Shown: piece after piece, positions 13,801-21,729 of the stretch
How the letters are laid out: each line of letters opens with the position of its first letter
Numbering within the stretch: position 1 is the first letter of the stretch
Assembly (NCBI RefSeq): GCF_949287625.1
Contig: NZ_CASEGO010000037.1
Span: 1-22,443, forward strand
DNA: 22,443 nt
Direction of reading: 5' to 3'
Source of the DNA: an uncultured Brachyspira sp.
GTDB taxonomy: Bacteria; Spirochaetota; Brachyspiria; Brachyspirales; Brachyspiraceae
Program-made: the position numbers and the translations under genes
Notes under the pieces: generated by a model
Told to the model about the DNA's origin: nothing
What the model saw: the letters and a program-made list of their open reading frames with translations, nothing else
The model's database searches: none

Positions 13801-14961
13801 ATGAATTTTAATTTTTATATGCCTAGCAGGGTAATATTTGGAAGCGGTTCTTTATCAAAACTTCATCAGCAAAAATTACCTGGTAAAAAAGCATTGATAG
13901 TAACAGGCGGAACTTCTATAAAAAAATACGGCTATCTAAAAAGATTAGAAGAAGAATTAGATAAAGCAAATGTTAATCATGTTTTATTTGATAAAATACT
14001 TCCTAATCCTATAAAAGACCATGTTATGGAAGGAGCTTCTTTAGCAAAAAAAGAAAATTGTGATTTTGTTATAGGAATAGGCGGCGGAAGCAGTATAGAC
14101 TCTTCAAAATCTATAGCTATAATGGCTGCAAATGACGGTGATTATTGGGATTATATATTCGGAGGTACTGGTAAAGGAAAAGCAATACCTAATGATCCGC
14201 TTCCAGTAGTAGCTATAACTACAACTGCAGGTACTGGAACAGAAGCTGATCCTTGGACTGTTATCACAAATGGAAATGAAAAAATAGGTTTTGGTTATGA
14301 TAAAAGTTATCCTTATCTTTCTATAGTAGATCCAGAACTTATGAAAACAGTGCCTCCAAAACTTACAGCATATCAAGGTTTCGATGCATTATTCCACAGT
14401 ACAGAAGGATATCTTAATAAAATGGCTAGTGAAATGAGCGATTTATTTGCATTGAAAGCTATAGAGCTTATAGGTAAAAGTTTGGCTAATGCTGTTAAAG
14501 ATGGAAACAATATGCAGGCTAGGGAAGATGTTGCAATGGCTAATACTTTATCTGGAATAGTTGAAAGTGTATCAAGCTGTACAGTAGAACACTCAATTGA
14601 ACATGCTATGAGTGCTTATTATCCTAAACTTGAACATGGTGCAGGACTTATCATTATAAGCAAAGAATATTATACATCTATAGCTAATGCTAAAGTACGC
14701 GATGAAAAAATGGTAAATATGGCTAGAGCTTTGGGCAAAAAAGATGCAAGTAAACCAATGGATTTCGTGGATGCATTAGTTGATTTACAAAAAGCATGCG
14801 GAGTGGATAATTTGAAACTTTCAGATTATGATATGAAAAAAGAAGATTTACCTACTATAGCTAAAAACGCTAGATTTGCTATGGGGGGATTATTTGAATG
14901 CGATCCTCATAATTTCACAGATGATGAAGTATTAAGTATATTAGAAAAATCATATAAATAA
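13801..14961 (+). CDS. Iron-dependent alcohol dehydrogenase (second, distant paralogue)
   Basis: From the ATG at 13801 this gives 386 residues. The frame runs back to a TTG at 13750, which overlaps the -10 box, so the shorter form is preferred. Nucleotide-binding motifs are 'VTGGTSIKKYGYL' and 'IGIGGGSSIDSSKSI' (91-105). Metal ligands are D195 and H199 in 'QGFDALFHSTEGY', H264 in 'VEHSIEHAMSAY' and H279 in 'EHGAG'. The protein differs clearly from the 6622 enzyme, so this is not a recent duplication; substrates probably differ (butanol- or lactaldehyde-type reduction are possibilities). It is a single-gene transcript with its own promoter and terminator. Confidence 0.9.
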   Translation: MNFNFYMPSRVIFGSGSLSKLHQQKLPGKKALIVTGGTSIKKYGYLKRLEEELDKANVNHVLFDKILPNPIKDHVMEGASLAKKENCDFVIGIGGGSSIDSSKSIAIMAANDGDYWDYIFGGTGKGKAIPNDPLPVVAITTTAGTGTEADPWTVITNGNEKIGFGYDKSYPYLSIVDPELMKTVPPKLTAYQGFDALFHSTEGYLNKMASEMSDLFALKAIELIGKSLANAVKDGNNMQAREDVAMANTLSGIVESVSSCTVEHSIEHAMSAYYPKLEHGAGLIIISKEYYTSIANAKVRDEKMVNMARALGKKDASKPMDFVDALVDLQKACGVDNLKLSDYDMKKEDLPTIAKNARFAMGGLFECDPHNFTDDEVLSILEKSYK

Positions 14962-14986
14962 TATATCATTTTTCCGATACAATATT

Positions 14987-15026
14987 AAAAGCTATAGTAT
15001 ATATTTTGCTATAGCTTTTATTTTAT
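14987..15026 (+). terminator. Intrinsic terminator after the second alcohol dehydrogenase
   Basis: AAAAGCTATAG (14987-14997) and CTATAGCTTTT (15009-15019) form a perfect 11-bp stem with an 11-nt loop and a T-rich tail. Confidence 0.8.
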
Positions 15027-15218
15027 TGGAACTTTTTGGTATAAATATACGTCTAATGGGTATATTTAAAATATTTTTTTATAAAAATAAATTGAAATAT
15101 TGAAAAAAATTGTTAAATTATATGATTTCTATATCAAAAATTTTAATTAATTGTTACTATTAATATAATAACATTTATTTGAAAATAAATTTCTATTTTT
15201 GGAGAAGAGTTATAATAT

Positions 15219-17417
15219 ATGAAGAAAATAAATAGTTTAGCATTTAGAATGCCTTTTGTTATATGTGTAATAGTAGTTGTAATAATAATAGTCATGCTGA
15301 TATCTTCGATAAGGATAGCTAGTTCTGGTATCAGTTCTAGTAAATTGGGGGGATTCAACAGCACTATAGCAGGATATGCTTCTGTTTTAGATACTTGGTT
15401 TGGGCTTGAAAGTTCTTTAATAAACACATATGCTGTAACTCCTGTAATTATGAGATATTTGGAAGGTAATGAGGCTACACCAGAAGAATTACTTTTAAGT
15501 ACAATAAAGAATTTTAAGAATAACAATTTATATATAATCAATATGGGTGTTGCTGATATGAACGGAAATATAGTTTCGGATTCTGTATCATCTTCGCTAG
15601 TAGGAAGAAATTTGAGCAGTTATATTCCAGATACTTGGTCTAAAGTTTCATCAGGAAATAATGAAATTATATATGGGGATAAATTAATACACTCTGATAT
15701 AACAGGTAAATGGGCTATGCCTGCTGTTAAACTTGTTAAAGGAAGTAATAATCAAAATGCTGGATATATATATGTATTATTAGACTGGGCTGTACTTCAT
15801 CAAACTCATTTTTCTAATATAGATTTAGGTAAAACAGGAGGACTTTTTATAACAAGTGAAGACCTCTATAATATAATGGACTCCAAATATGAAAATATAG
15901 CAGCTATGCAGATAAATCCTATATACAAACAAGCATTTAGCGGTGCTGGAAGCGGTATAATTAGTTATGATGTAAACGGTGAGCAAAGAACTGCAGCATA
16001 TTACAAGATGAAAAGCAGACCTTGGATTATTGCTCTTGCTATGATGGATTATGAAATATATGCACAAAATGCTAAGTTGATAATTGCAAGTATTATAATA
16101 GGAATTATATCTATTATAGTAGTTGCTGTATTTGTAAGCATATTTATATCTACTATTACTAAGCCTCTTGAGATAGTTGTAGAAGAAGCTGAAGAGATAG
16201 AGAGAGGCGATTTAAGTAATATCAAGCAGCGTATAAAACCTAGAAAAGATGAGATAGGTGCTTTATCGAGATCTTTTTTAAGTATGCGTAAAAAACTTGC
16301 CGAAACAATTACTGAAGTTAATACAGCTTCAAACAATATAGTAAAAGCAGCTCAGGAATTGGCACAGGGAAATGCGGATCTTTCAAGAAGAACAGAATCA
16401 CAGGCGGCAAGCCTAGAGGAAACAGCTTCATCTATGGAGGAGATGGCCTCTACAATAAAATCTTCTACCGATCATGCTGTTGCTGGTAATGATATGATGG
16501 TTACTTCTAAAGAGGCTGTAGAAAGTGCTGGAAAAATTATTGCAGAAACTACTCTTAACATAGAAGAAGTTTATGAGGCAAGTGAAAAAATAAGAAACAT
16601 TACTAAAATAATAGAAGATATAGCATTTCAGACAAATATACTTGCATTAAATGCGGCAGTAGAAGCAGCACGTGCAGGAGATCAGGGTAAAGGTTTTGCT
16701 GTTGTAGCAAGCGAGGTAAGAAACTTAGCTCAGACTACTCAGTCATCTGTTAAAGATATTACTGCATTAGTTGACAACACTAATGAAAAGATTAATAAAG
16801 CTACAGAAACAGCACGTCAGTCTCAGGATATATTTATGGATATTCAAGAGAAGATAGACAATACGGCTAAGATAATGCAGGATATTAGTGCTACTGCTAT
16901 GGAGCAGCAGGTTGGTGTGGATCAGGTTAATAAAGCTGTTGCTGAAATGGATACTGTTACTCAGCATAATGCTTCTTTGGTACAGGAAAGTACATATACT
17001 TCAGAATCACTGCTTGAACAGGCACATGCTCTTAAAGATACTGTCAGCTTCTTTAAATTAATTGCGGCTGATTTAGCAAAAGAGAAATCGGTAAAAACTG
17101 TTAAAACAGGAAATACAGAAACTAAAAAAGAAAAATTTGATGATAGTGTTAAACCTGTTAAAAATTCAGATACTATAGAATCAAAAAAAGATATAAAAAA
17201 ATCAGAAGTAAAAAAAGAAGCCTCTAAAAAAGAAGAGATAAAAAAACAAAAAGCTGATACTTCTAAAAGTGAATTGAAAGTACCGCCTTCTGTAGCAAGA
17301 GCAAGAGAGCTTGAAAATAAGAGTATTAACTCTCCTACAGTTAGAAATGATGAATTTGGTGTTACTTATTCTTCTGCTTCAAATGAGATGACAGATGACG
17401 GTTTTGCTTCCTTCTAA
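15219..17417 (+). CDS. Methyl-accepting chemotaxis protein with dCache-type sensor
   Basis: This is a 732-residue transmembrane chemoreceptor. TM1 spans about 10-31. A periplasmic sensor at about 35-280 has a dCache-like layout ('IINMGVADMNGNIVSDS', 'SDITGKWAMPAVKLV', 'YYKMKSRPWIIALAM'). TM2 spans about 285-310, and a HAMP domain lies at about 308-363. The signalling domain (about 370-620) has the conserved tip 'EDIAFQTNILALNAAVEAA' followed by 'VVASEVRNLAQ'. Flanking segments include 'LSRRTESQAASLEETASSME', the methylation-region style of enterobacterial Tsr. A Lys/Glu/Ser-rich linker of about 100 residues ends in GFASF, which fits the x-[FYWH]-x-x-[FYWH] CheR/CheB tethering pentapeptide. 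Ligands cannot be inferred. GGAGAAGAG (15201-15209) is a reasonable if slightly distant ribosome site. Confidence 0.92.
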   Translation: MKKINSLAFRMPFVICVIVVVIIIVMLISSIRIASSGISSSKLGGFNSTIAGYASVLDTWFGLESSLINTYAVTPVIMRYLEGNEATPEELLLSTIKNFKNNNLYIINMGVADMNGNIVSDSVSSSLVGRNLSSYIPDTWSKVSSGNNEIIYGDKLIHSDITGKWAMPAVKLVKGSNNQNAGYIYVLLDWAVLHQTHFSNIDLGKTGGLFITSEDLYNIMDSKYENIAAMQINPIYKQAFSGAGSGIISYDVNGEQRTAAYYKMKSRPWIIALAMMDYEIYAQNAKLIIASIIIGIISIIVVAVFVSIFISTITKPLEIVVEEAEEIERGDLSNIKQRIKPRKDEIGALSRSFLSMRKKLAETITEVNTASNNIVKAAQELAQGNADLSRRTESQAASLEETASSMEEMASTIKSSTDHAVAGNDMMVTSKEAVESAGKIIAETTLNIEEVYEASEKIRNITKIIEDIAFQTNILALNAAVEAARAGDQGKGFAVVASEVRNLAQTTQSSVKDITALVDNTNEKINKATETARQSQDIFMDIQEKIDNTAKIMQDISATAMEQQVGVDQVNKAVAEMDTVTQHNASLVQESTYTSESLLEQAHALKDTVSFFKLIAADLAKEKSVKTVKTGNTETKKEKFDDSVKPVKNSDTIESKKDIKKSEVKKEASKKEEIKKQKADTSKSELKVPPSVARARELENKSINSPTVRNDEFGVTYSSASNEMTDDGFASF

Positions 17418-17460
17418 TTGATTAAAATAATTGCGTTGAAAATATTGTAAATAAAAAAAA

Positions 17461-17672
17461 CGCTTGGGTGGGCAGCCGGAATAACAGTTAAAGTAAAGAC
17501 AGAAAAATAAGCTATAAATAACAAATAGTATTAAAAAATTTAGAGGGTGGGAATGAGAAGAATTTTAAAACTTTACTTTAATCCCGCCCTTTCAGATTTA
17601 AAAGCTTTATTTTTTTAATATGTTTTTATTAAATCTATAAGTCTATATTTCTTCAAGTGCACCCTCCCAAAG
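17461..17672. mobile_element. Repeat element family II, copy 1 (empty, MITE-like)
   Basis: It begins 'CGCTTGGGTGGGCAGCC' and ends 'GTGCACCCTCCCAAAG', which is an imperfect inverted repeat. Inside is a second opposed pair, 'GAGGGTGGGAATGAG' (near 17542) and 'TAATCCCGCCCTTTC' (near 17579). Each block recurs around the Rpn gene at 17809-18957, including 'TATATTTCTTCAAGTGC' before the right end. Here the two inner blocks are only about 30 bp apart and no gene lies between them, so this looks like an internally deleted or non-autonomous form. Confidence 0.65.
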
Positions 17673-17692
17673 TGTTATTTAAATTTTTAATT

Positions 17693-17790
17693 CACTCCAC
17701 GCACGCAGAACCAATTTTTTAAAATATGGATTAATTTATAATTACAATTTTTATGTTTTATAAGAATCGATTTAACGTGCGTTGAAGAGT
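17693..17790. repeat. Short inverted-repeat element (CACGCACG ... CGTGCGTTG)
   Basis: ACGCACG at 17699-17705 is repeated inverted as CGTGCGT at 17776-17782, with weaker matching outside (ACTCC / GAAGAGT). It encloses about 70 bp of AT-rich sequence. It sits between the two family II copies and could be another small non-autonomous element. Weak evidence. Confidence 0.35.
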
Positions 17791-17926
17791 ACTATAAATT
17801 TAAAAAAATCTTGGGTGGTCAGCCAGAATAACAATGAAAGCTAAAAAATAAAAATCATTCATAAATAACATAATAACGCTTAAAAATTTAAAGGGTGGGA
17901 GTGAGAATAAATTTAAAAATTATACT

Positions 17927-17961
17927 TTGACTTTTATAAAGTATTTAATTATAATATATTT
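17927..17961 (+). promoter_or_regulatory. Promoter predicting a leaderless mRNA
   Basis: TTGACT (17927-17932) and TATAAT (17950-17955) are 17 bp apart. The ATG begins at 17962, 7 nt after the -10 box, which is where transcription would normally start. No Shine-Dalgarno is present. Confidence 0.6.
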
Positions 17962-18846
17962 ATGGAAAAGAAATTTAATACTAAACAAATAAAATATTTT
18001 AATCCTTTGAATGATTATTTTATAAGATATCTATTTACTGATAAGGGAAGCAGTGAGACTATACTTTTGGATTTTATCAATTCTACAATGATTAATGCTA
18101 ATATGAAAACTTTCCGCTCTTTGGAAATACTTACACCATTTAATTTAAAGAAGAATAGAAATCTAAAAGAGACTATAGTTGATGTAAAATGTATTACACA
18201 GAATGGTTCAGTTGTTATAATAGAGATACAATTACAAGGCAATTCAAGATTTCCAGAACGCATACTTTATTATTGGGCAGCTAATTACAGCAAATTATTA
18301 AAACATGGCGAGAGATATGATGAACTTACTCCAGTAATAAGTATTAATCTTCTTAATTTTAATTTAGATAAAACAAAAAATATACATTCCTGTTATATGC
18401 TTTATGAGATGAATAATAAAAAACTTCTCACAGACCATCTTCAAATACATATAATAGAATTAAAAAAGTTCAGGAAAAATGTATTATCTAAAGATTTAAA
18501 TTATTGGTTAAAAATATTTACAAGTAAAAATTTGGAGGCATCTATGTCTGAAATAGTAAAAGAAAAACCTATAATGGAAGAAGTGCAGAAAAAATATAAT
18601 AATTTTGTAAAAAGCAGATTAATGATGATGGAATATGAGAAAAAAGAAGCTTATTTATACGGTAATCAAATAATGCTTGATGAGGAGAGAAGATTAGGAA
18701 AAGAAGAAGGTATAAAAGAGGGTAAAGAAGAAGGTATAAAAGAAGAAAAAATTTCATTAGCAAAAAATATGAAAAATAAAAATATGGATATAAATCTTAT
18801 CAGCGAATTAACAGGTTTAGGCATAGAAGAAATAGAAAAACTATGA
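17962..18846 (+). CDS. Rpn-family PD-(D/E)XK nuclease / putative transposase
   Basis: This 294-residue protein belongs to the PDDEXK nuclease-transposase group (Rpn-like, recombination-promoting). The N-terminus 'NPLNDYFIRYLFTDKGSSE' is typical. Candidate catalytic residues are D74 in 'ETIVDVKCIT' and E88 with Q90 in 'VVIIEIQLQ', a D...E-x-Q core. The family's 'RILYYWAANYSKLLKHGE' helix follows. The C-terminal part has a charged repeat ('GKEEGIKEGKEEGIKEEK') and a short helix-turn-helix-like end ('MDINLISELTGLGIEEIEKL'), both common in this family. In E. coli, RpnA is a DNA endonuclease that promotes recA-independent recombination. The gene sits inside a repeat element also present without it next door, consistent with mobility. 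Confidence 0.85.
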   Translation: MEKKFNTKQIKYFNPLNDYFIRYLFTDKGSSETILLDFINSTMINANMKTFRSLEILTPFNLKKNRNLKETIVDVKCITQNGSVVIIEIQLQGNSRFPERILYYWAANYSKLLKHGERYDELTPVISINLLNFNLDKTKNIHSCYMLYEMNNKKLLTDHLQIHIIELKKFRKNVLSKDLNYWLKIFTSKNLEASMSEIVKEKPIMEEVQKKYNNFVKSRLMMMEYEKKEAYLYGNQIMLDEERRLGKEEGIKEGKEEGIKEEKISLAKNMKNKNMDINLISELTGLGIEEIEKL

Positions 18847-19079
18847 TAAAAAACTTTATTTTAATTCCCGCCATTTTAGATTTTAAAGATTTATTTTTTA
18901 TATAGACTTTAATTTAAATCTATAGGTCTATATTTCTTCAAGTGCGCCCGCCCAAAGCTTGATTTAAATTTTGCACTTTTTTATACTTAATTATAATCAT
19001 AGAAATTCTTACTTATAATAACTTATATTTTTTATTAATAATATATGATATAAGTATATTATTTTAGGAGTTTTTATTT

Positions 19080-19874
19080 ATGTCTTTTAATTTCCAGTTA
19101 ATTGTGAGAGATAAGTATTCAGAAGATATTTTTGATATTATAAGCGAAGCCCAAAGTATAAAAGCTGATGATATAAAAACGGATTATAAAACATCAGACG
19201 GAAACAGAGCTTATTCTATAAAAACAGGTATAGGCAATATTTCAAGCGGCAGAAGTTTTAATGTAAGCATACCCATTTATGAATATAAAAATGATTTAGG
19301 TACTTGGGTTAAAATAGAGGATCAATATGCTAAATATACAAGTATGATACTATCAAGCAATATTAAAAGATATTTTATAAGAACCATTTTTGAAGATGAG
19401 ATTTATGAAGCAGAATATATTATTAAATCTGTAGGCGGATATAATATTACTTATATAAATAATTTGGGAGTAGTTGATATAGCACTTGAGGCATTGGATA
19501 AAGTATTTTTAAGACAAAAAGAAGAAGAGTATGAGATTTCCGTTACAGAAGATAATAAACAGGATATTAATTATAAATCATTAAGTTTAGTTCCAGTGCC
19601 TTTATGTTTTAATTTAGAGTTTATAGTGGTTGGAGGAGTTTTAGAGTTTTTATTTGCTAATAGGGATAATTTTGGAATACAGTGCTATGCAGAATTGAGA
19701 AACGGAGTTTATAATATAGACTTTGACGGAGAGAGACTAAATATAAACGGCGTTTCCTATGATTATAAAGGTATTCAGCCTGAACTCAATGTCGGAAATA
19801 ATATATTTTATTTGGAAAGTAATCAGACATGCATTAAAGCGTTAGTAAGATATAAGAGAGGTATTTTAATATAA
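19080..19874 (+). CDS. Phage distal tail (Dit)-like protein
   Basis: This is a 264-residue protein, close to the usual Dit length. It is strand-rich throughout. The last 60 residues ('YNIDFDGERLNINGVSYDYK' then 'LNVGNNIFYLESNQTCIKALVRYKRG') resemble the C-terminal beta-sandwich of Dit proteins, with the 'L-x-x-G-x-N-x-I' turn and a terminal basic strand. Dit forms the hexameric hub joining the tail tube to the tip of siphophages. The gene directly overlaps a Tal-like gene, the normal Dit-Tal order, which supports the call. AGGAG (19066-19070) is 9 nt upstream. No capsid, portal or tape-measure gene is seen to the left, so the module starts abruptly after the Rpn element. Function is inferred from weak pattern and order. 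Confidence 0.5.
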   Translation: MSFNFQLIVRDKYSEDIFDIISEAQSIKADDIKTDYKTSDGNRAYSIKTGIGNISSGRSFNVSIPIYEYKNDLGTWVKIEDQYAKYTSMILSSNIKRYFIRTIFEDEIYEAEYIIKSVGGYNITYINNLGVVDIALEALDKVFLRQKEEEYEISVTEDNKQDINYKSLSLVPVPLCFNLEFIVVGGVLEFLFANRDNFGIQCYAELRNGVYNIDFDGERLNINGVSYDYKGIQPELNVGNNIFYLESNQTCIKALVRYKRGILI

Positions 19875-21460
19875 TGAGAAAAATGCCTTATCATTTTTTA
19901 AGAAATAAAATATATAAACTTCCTCCTAGTCCTTATGTCAGTTTTGAAGAGTTCGGCAATTATATAAAGATTAATGATAATATATATGCTGAAAATGCTT
20001 ATAATAGTTACTTAAGCTATGAGTTTACAGTAAATAAAAGAGGAGGCGATACAAGCAAAGTAAGTTTTAGTATGCCTTTAAATTATTTTAATATTAATGA
20101 TAAAGTAGAATATTATCTTAATGGAAAAAAAAGATTTGCAGGATATATTGAAAGTATAGATAATGCAGGGCTTAATTTGAGTATTATTCCTATATGGGGA
20201 AAACTTCTTCATCAGTATATACAGGGCGATTTGATATTAGAGTCTACTAAAGGAGCATTGGATATAGTTTTATCATTAAGAGAAAAGATTGAAGAGATGG
20301 GTATAATATTTGATGAAAAAAATATTACCATTAATAATGATAAAGAAATAACAATGTCTTTCAGCGGAAAAAATATTTCGGATATACTTGATGAGGTTGA
20401 AGAGAGTATGTCAGAAACTTGGTGCTGGGGTGTAGATTTTGACGGGTATTTTTATTTTAAAGAGTTTTCTGATATACCAAGCAGAAAATTAAATTGGCAT
20501 AATAATGATTTTTCAGATAGTGATTATGAAGAGGATTCTGCTGATTTGGTAAGCCGTTATATTATAAAGATGAAAGATACTATTACAGATGATGAGGGAA
20601 TTGAAAAAGAAGTATACAGAACTCTTCCAAAAATAGTAGGTGCTGATGAACTTTATCCTGCTATACCTTTAGAAAAAGAAATAGGTATAAAGACGGATAT
20701 ATTTGAGATAGAATACAAATTAGAAAATTATGATTTAGCTTATGAGTTTGCCTATAAGTTTTTAACTAGTCAGTCAAAAAAAGAGACTGTAAAAATAAAA
20801 GGACTAAACAGTAAAAATAATGATTTGAGTATTAATGAATGCGTAGAGTGCATATTAAAGCCTACTAATAACTTTTATCAGATTATAGATTTTAATGATT
20901 TTACAGTAGCAGAAAGCAGATTAAATGAAGTTTATTCATCGGATATAATAGATATTGATGAGAGCATAGAATACAGAAAATATCCTAATTATAAACAGCA
21001 GCAGTCAGTAACACTTACAGATATAGACAGATACTATAAAGAGATTTGCAATCAAAGTTATAATATCACAAAGATAGTAATATTTTTTTCAAACGGAATT
21101 GAAGGAGAAGAGAATAAAGATATTTCAGCCATATTTCAAATAGAAGATAAAAATCATTTTCAAAGGAAATATTTTCAAAATGGTTTTGGGGTATTTGATG
21201 TAAGAGGCTATGATAAAAGAGATATAATAATAACTTCAGAGAGGGGTAATATACTTTATGAAAAGTTTATTTGCTTTTTTGATGCCGCTTCAAGAATTAC
21301 AGATATGAATATACGTACTATAGATTATAAATTTGAAAATAATGCTCTTAATATAGATTTGGAATTATCAAAGATGAATATAAAACTCACAAATTATTTA
21401 TATAATCAGGAAGAGAAAAGAAAGAATCTTGAAAAACTTTTAAGCTATAGCGATTATTAA
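19874..21460 (+). CDS. Phage tail tip (Tal / baseplate hub)-like protein
   Basis: This 528-residue protein starts at an ATG overlapping the previous stop (TAATG), which is tight coupling. The N-terminal section ('YLSYEFTVNKRGGDTSKVSF', 'NDKVEYYLNGKKRFAGYIES') fits the first domains of hub/Tal proteins of the gp27/gpD fold, which commonly contain a short 'kv-x-Y-y-x-n-G-x-x-x-F-x-G-y-I' motif. It continues with 'LDIVLSLREKIEEMGIIF' and 'ISDILDEVEESMSETWCWGV', like the family's middle helical part. The C-terminal 250 residues are not recognised, and no peptidase domain is visible. It probably caps the tail tube and contacts the host surface. Confidence 0.5.
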   Translation: MRKMPYHFLRNKIYKLPPSPYVSFEEFGNYIKINDNIYAENAYNSYLSYEFTVNKRGGDTSKVSFSMPLNYFNINDKVEYYLNGKKRFAGYIESIDNAGLNLSIIPIWGKLLHQYIQGDLILESTKGALDIVLSLREKIEEMGIIFDEKNITINNDKEITMSFSGKNISDILDEVEESMSETWCWGVDFDGYFYFKEFSDIPSRKLNWHNNDFSDSDYEEDSADLVSRYIIKMKDTITDDEGIEKEVYRTLPKIVGADELYPAIPLEKEIGIKTDIFEIEYKLENYDLAYEFAYKFLTSQSKKETVKIKGLNSKNNDLSINECVECILKPTNNFYQIIDFNDFTVAESRLNEVYSSDIIDIDESIEYRKYPNYKQQQSVTLTDIDRYYKEICNQSYNITKIVIFFSNGIEGEENKDISAIFQIEDKNHFQRKYFQNGFGVFDVRGYDKRDIIITSERGNILYEKFICFFDAASRITDMNIRTIDYKFENNALNIDLELSKMNIKLTNYLYNQEEKRKNLEKLLSYSDY

Positions 21461-21466
21461 ATTAAT

Positions 21467-21674
21467 ATACTTGTTTCAAAACTAATTTTATTTATTAATT
21501 GTTGGAGTATACTGCATTGCCGCACACATACGTTTGCTATAGGCAATTCACCTGCTCGATGATAACTCATACAAAGTATGCCTTCGGCAAAATACTGCAT
21601 ACATATAAAACATTGTTTTGTAATTGATAAAAATTTTTATATATAATCTTATCAAGTACTTTTTAAACAAGTCT
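21467..21674. mobile_element. MITE-like element, family I copy 3, between tail genes
   Basis: ACTTGTTTCAAAAC near the left end and TTTTTAAACAAGTCT at the right end are inverted repeats shared with the copies at 4180 and 6144. TAATAT occurs just outside both ends, a possible target duplication. The 208-bp interior is G/C-richer than its surroundings and includes a GCCTTCGGC hairpin at about 21590. No gene is visible. Confidence 0.55.
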
Positions 21675-21729
21675 AATATTACGTCAGCAATTTTAAATGA
21701 ATAAGTATTAATAATAGGAGTAAATATTT

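Larger units (their letters stand above)
17809..18957 (+). mobile_element. Repeat element family II, copy 2, carrying an Rpn-family nuclease gene
   Basis: The left end 'TCTTGGGTGGTCAGCCAGAATAACA' type sequence matches the 17461 copy, as does 'AAGGGTGGGAGTGAGAA' at about 17890. After the gene, 'TTTTAATTCCCGCC', 'AAATCTATAGGTCTATATTT' and 'CTTCAAGTGCGCCCGCCCAAAG' match the right half of the empty copy. The gene and its promoter lie exactly where the two inner blocks adjoin in copy 1. The element is therefore a gene-bearing version of the same repeat. Confidence 0.65.

Noticed and set aside
15143..16967. Several minus-strand frames across the chemoreceptor gene
   Set aside because: The chemoreceptor is unambiguous across the region, and the antisense frames show no family pattern.
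17962..18846. IS transposase with a DDE or serine recombinase domain
   Set aside because: The motifs fit the PD-(D/E)XK nuclease group; no DDE or serine-recombinase motif is present.
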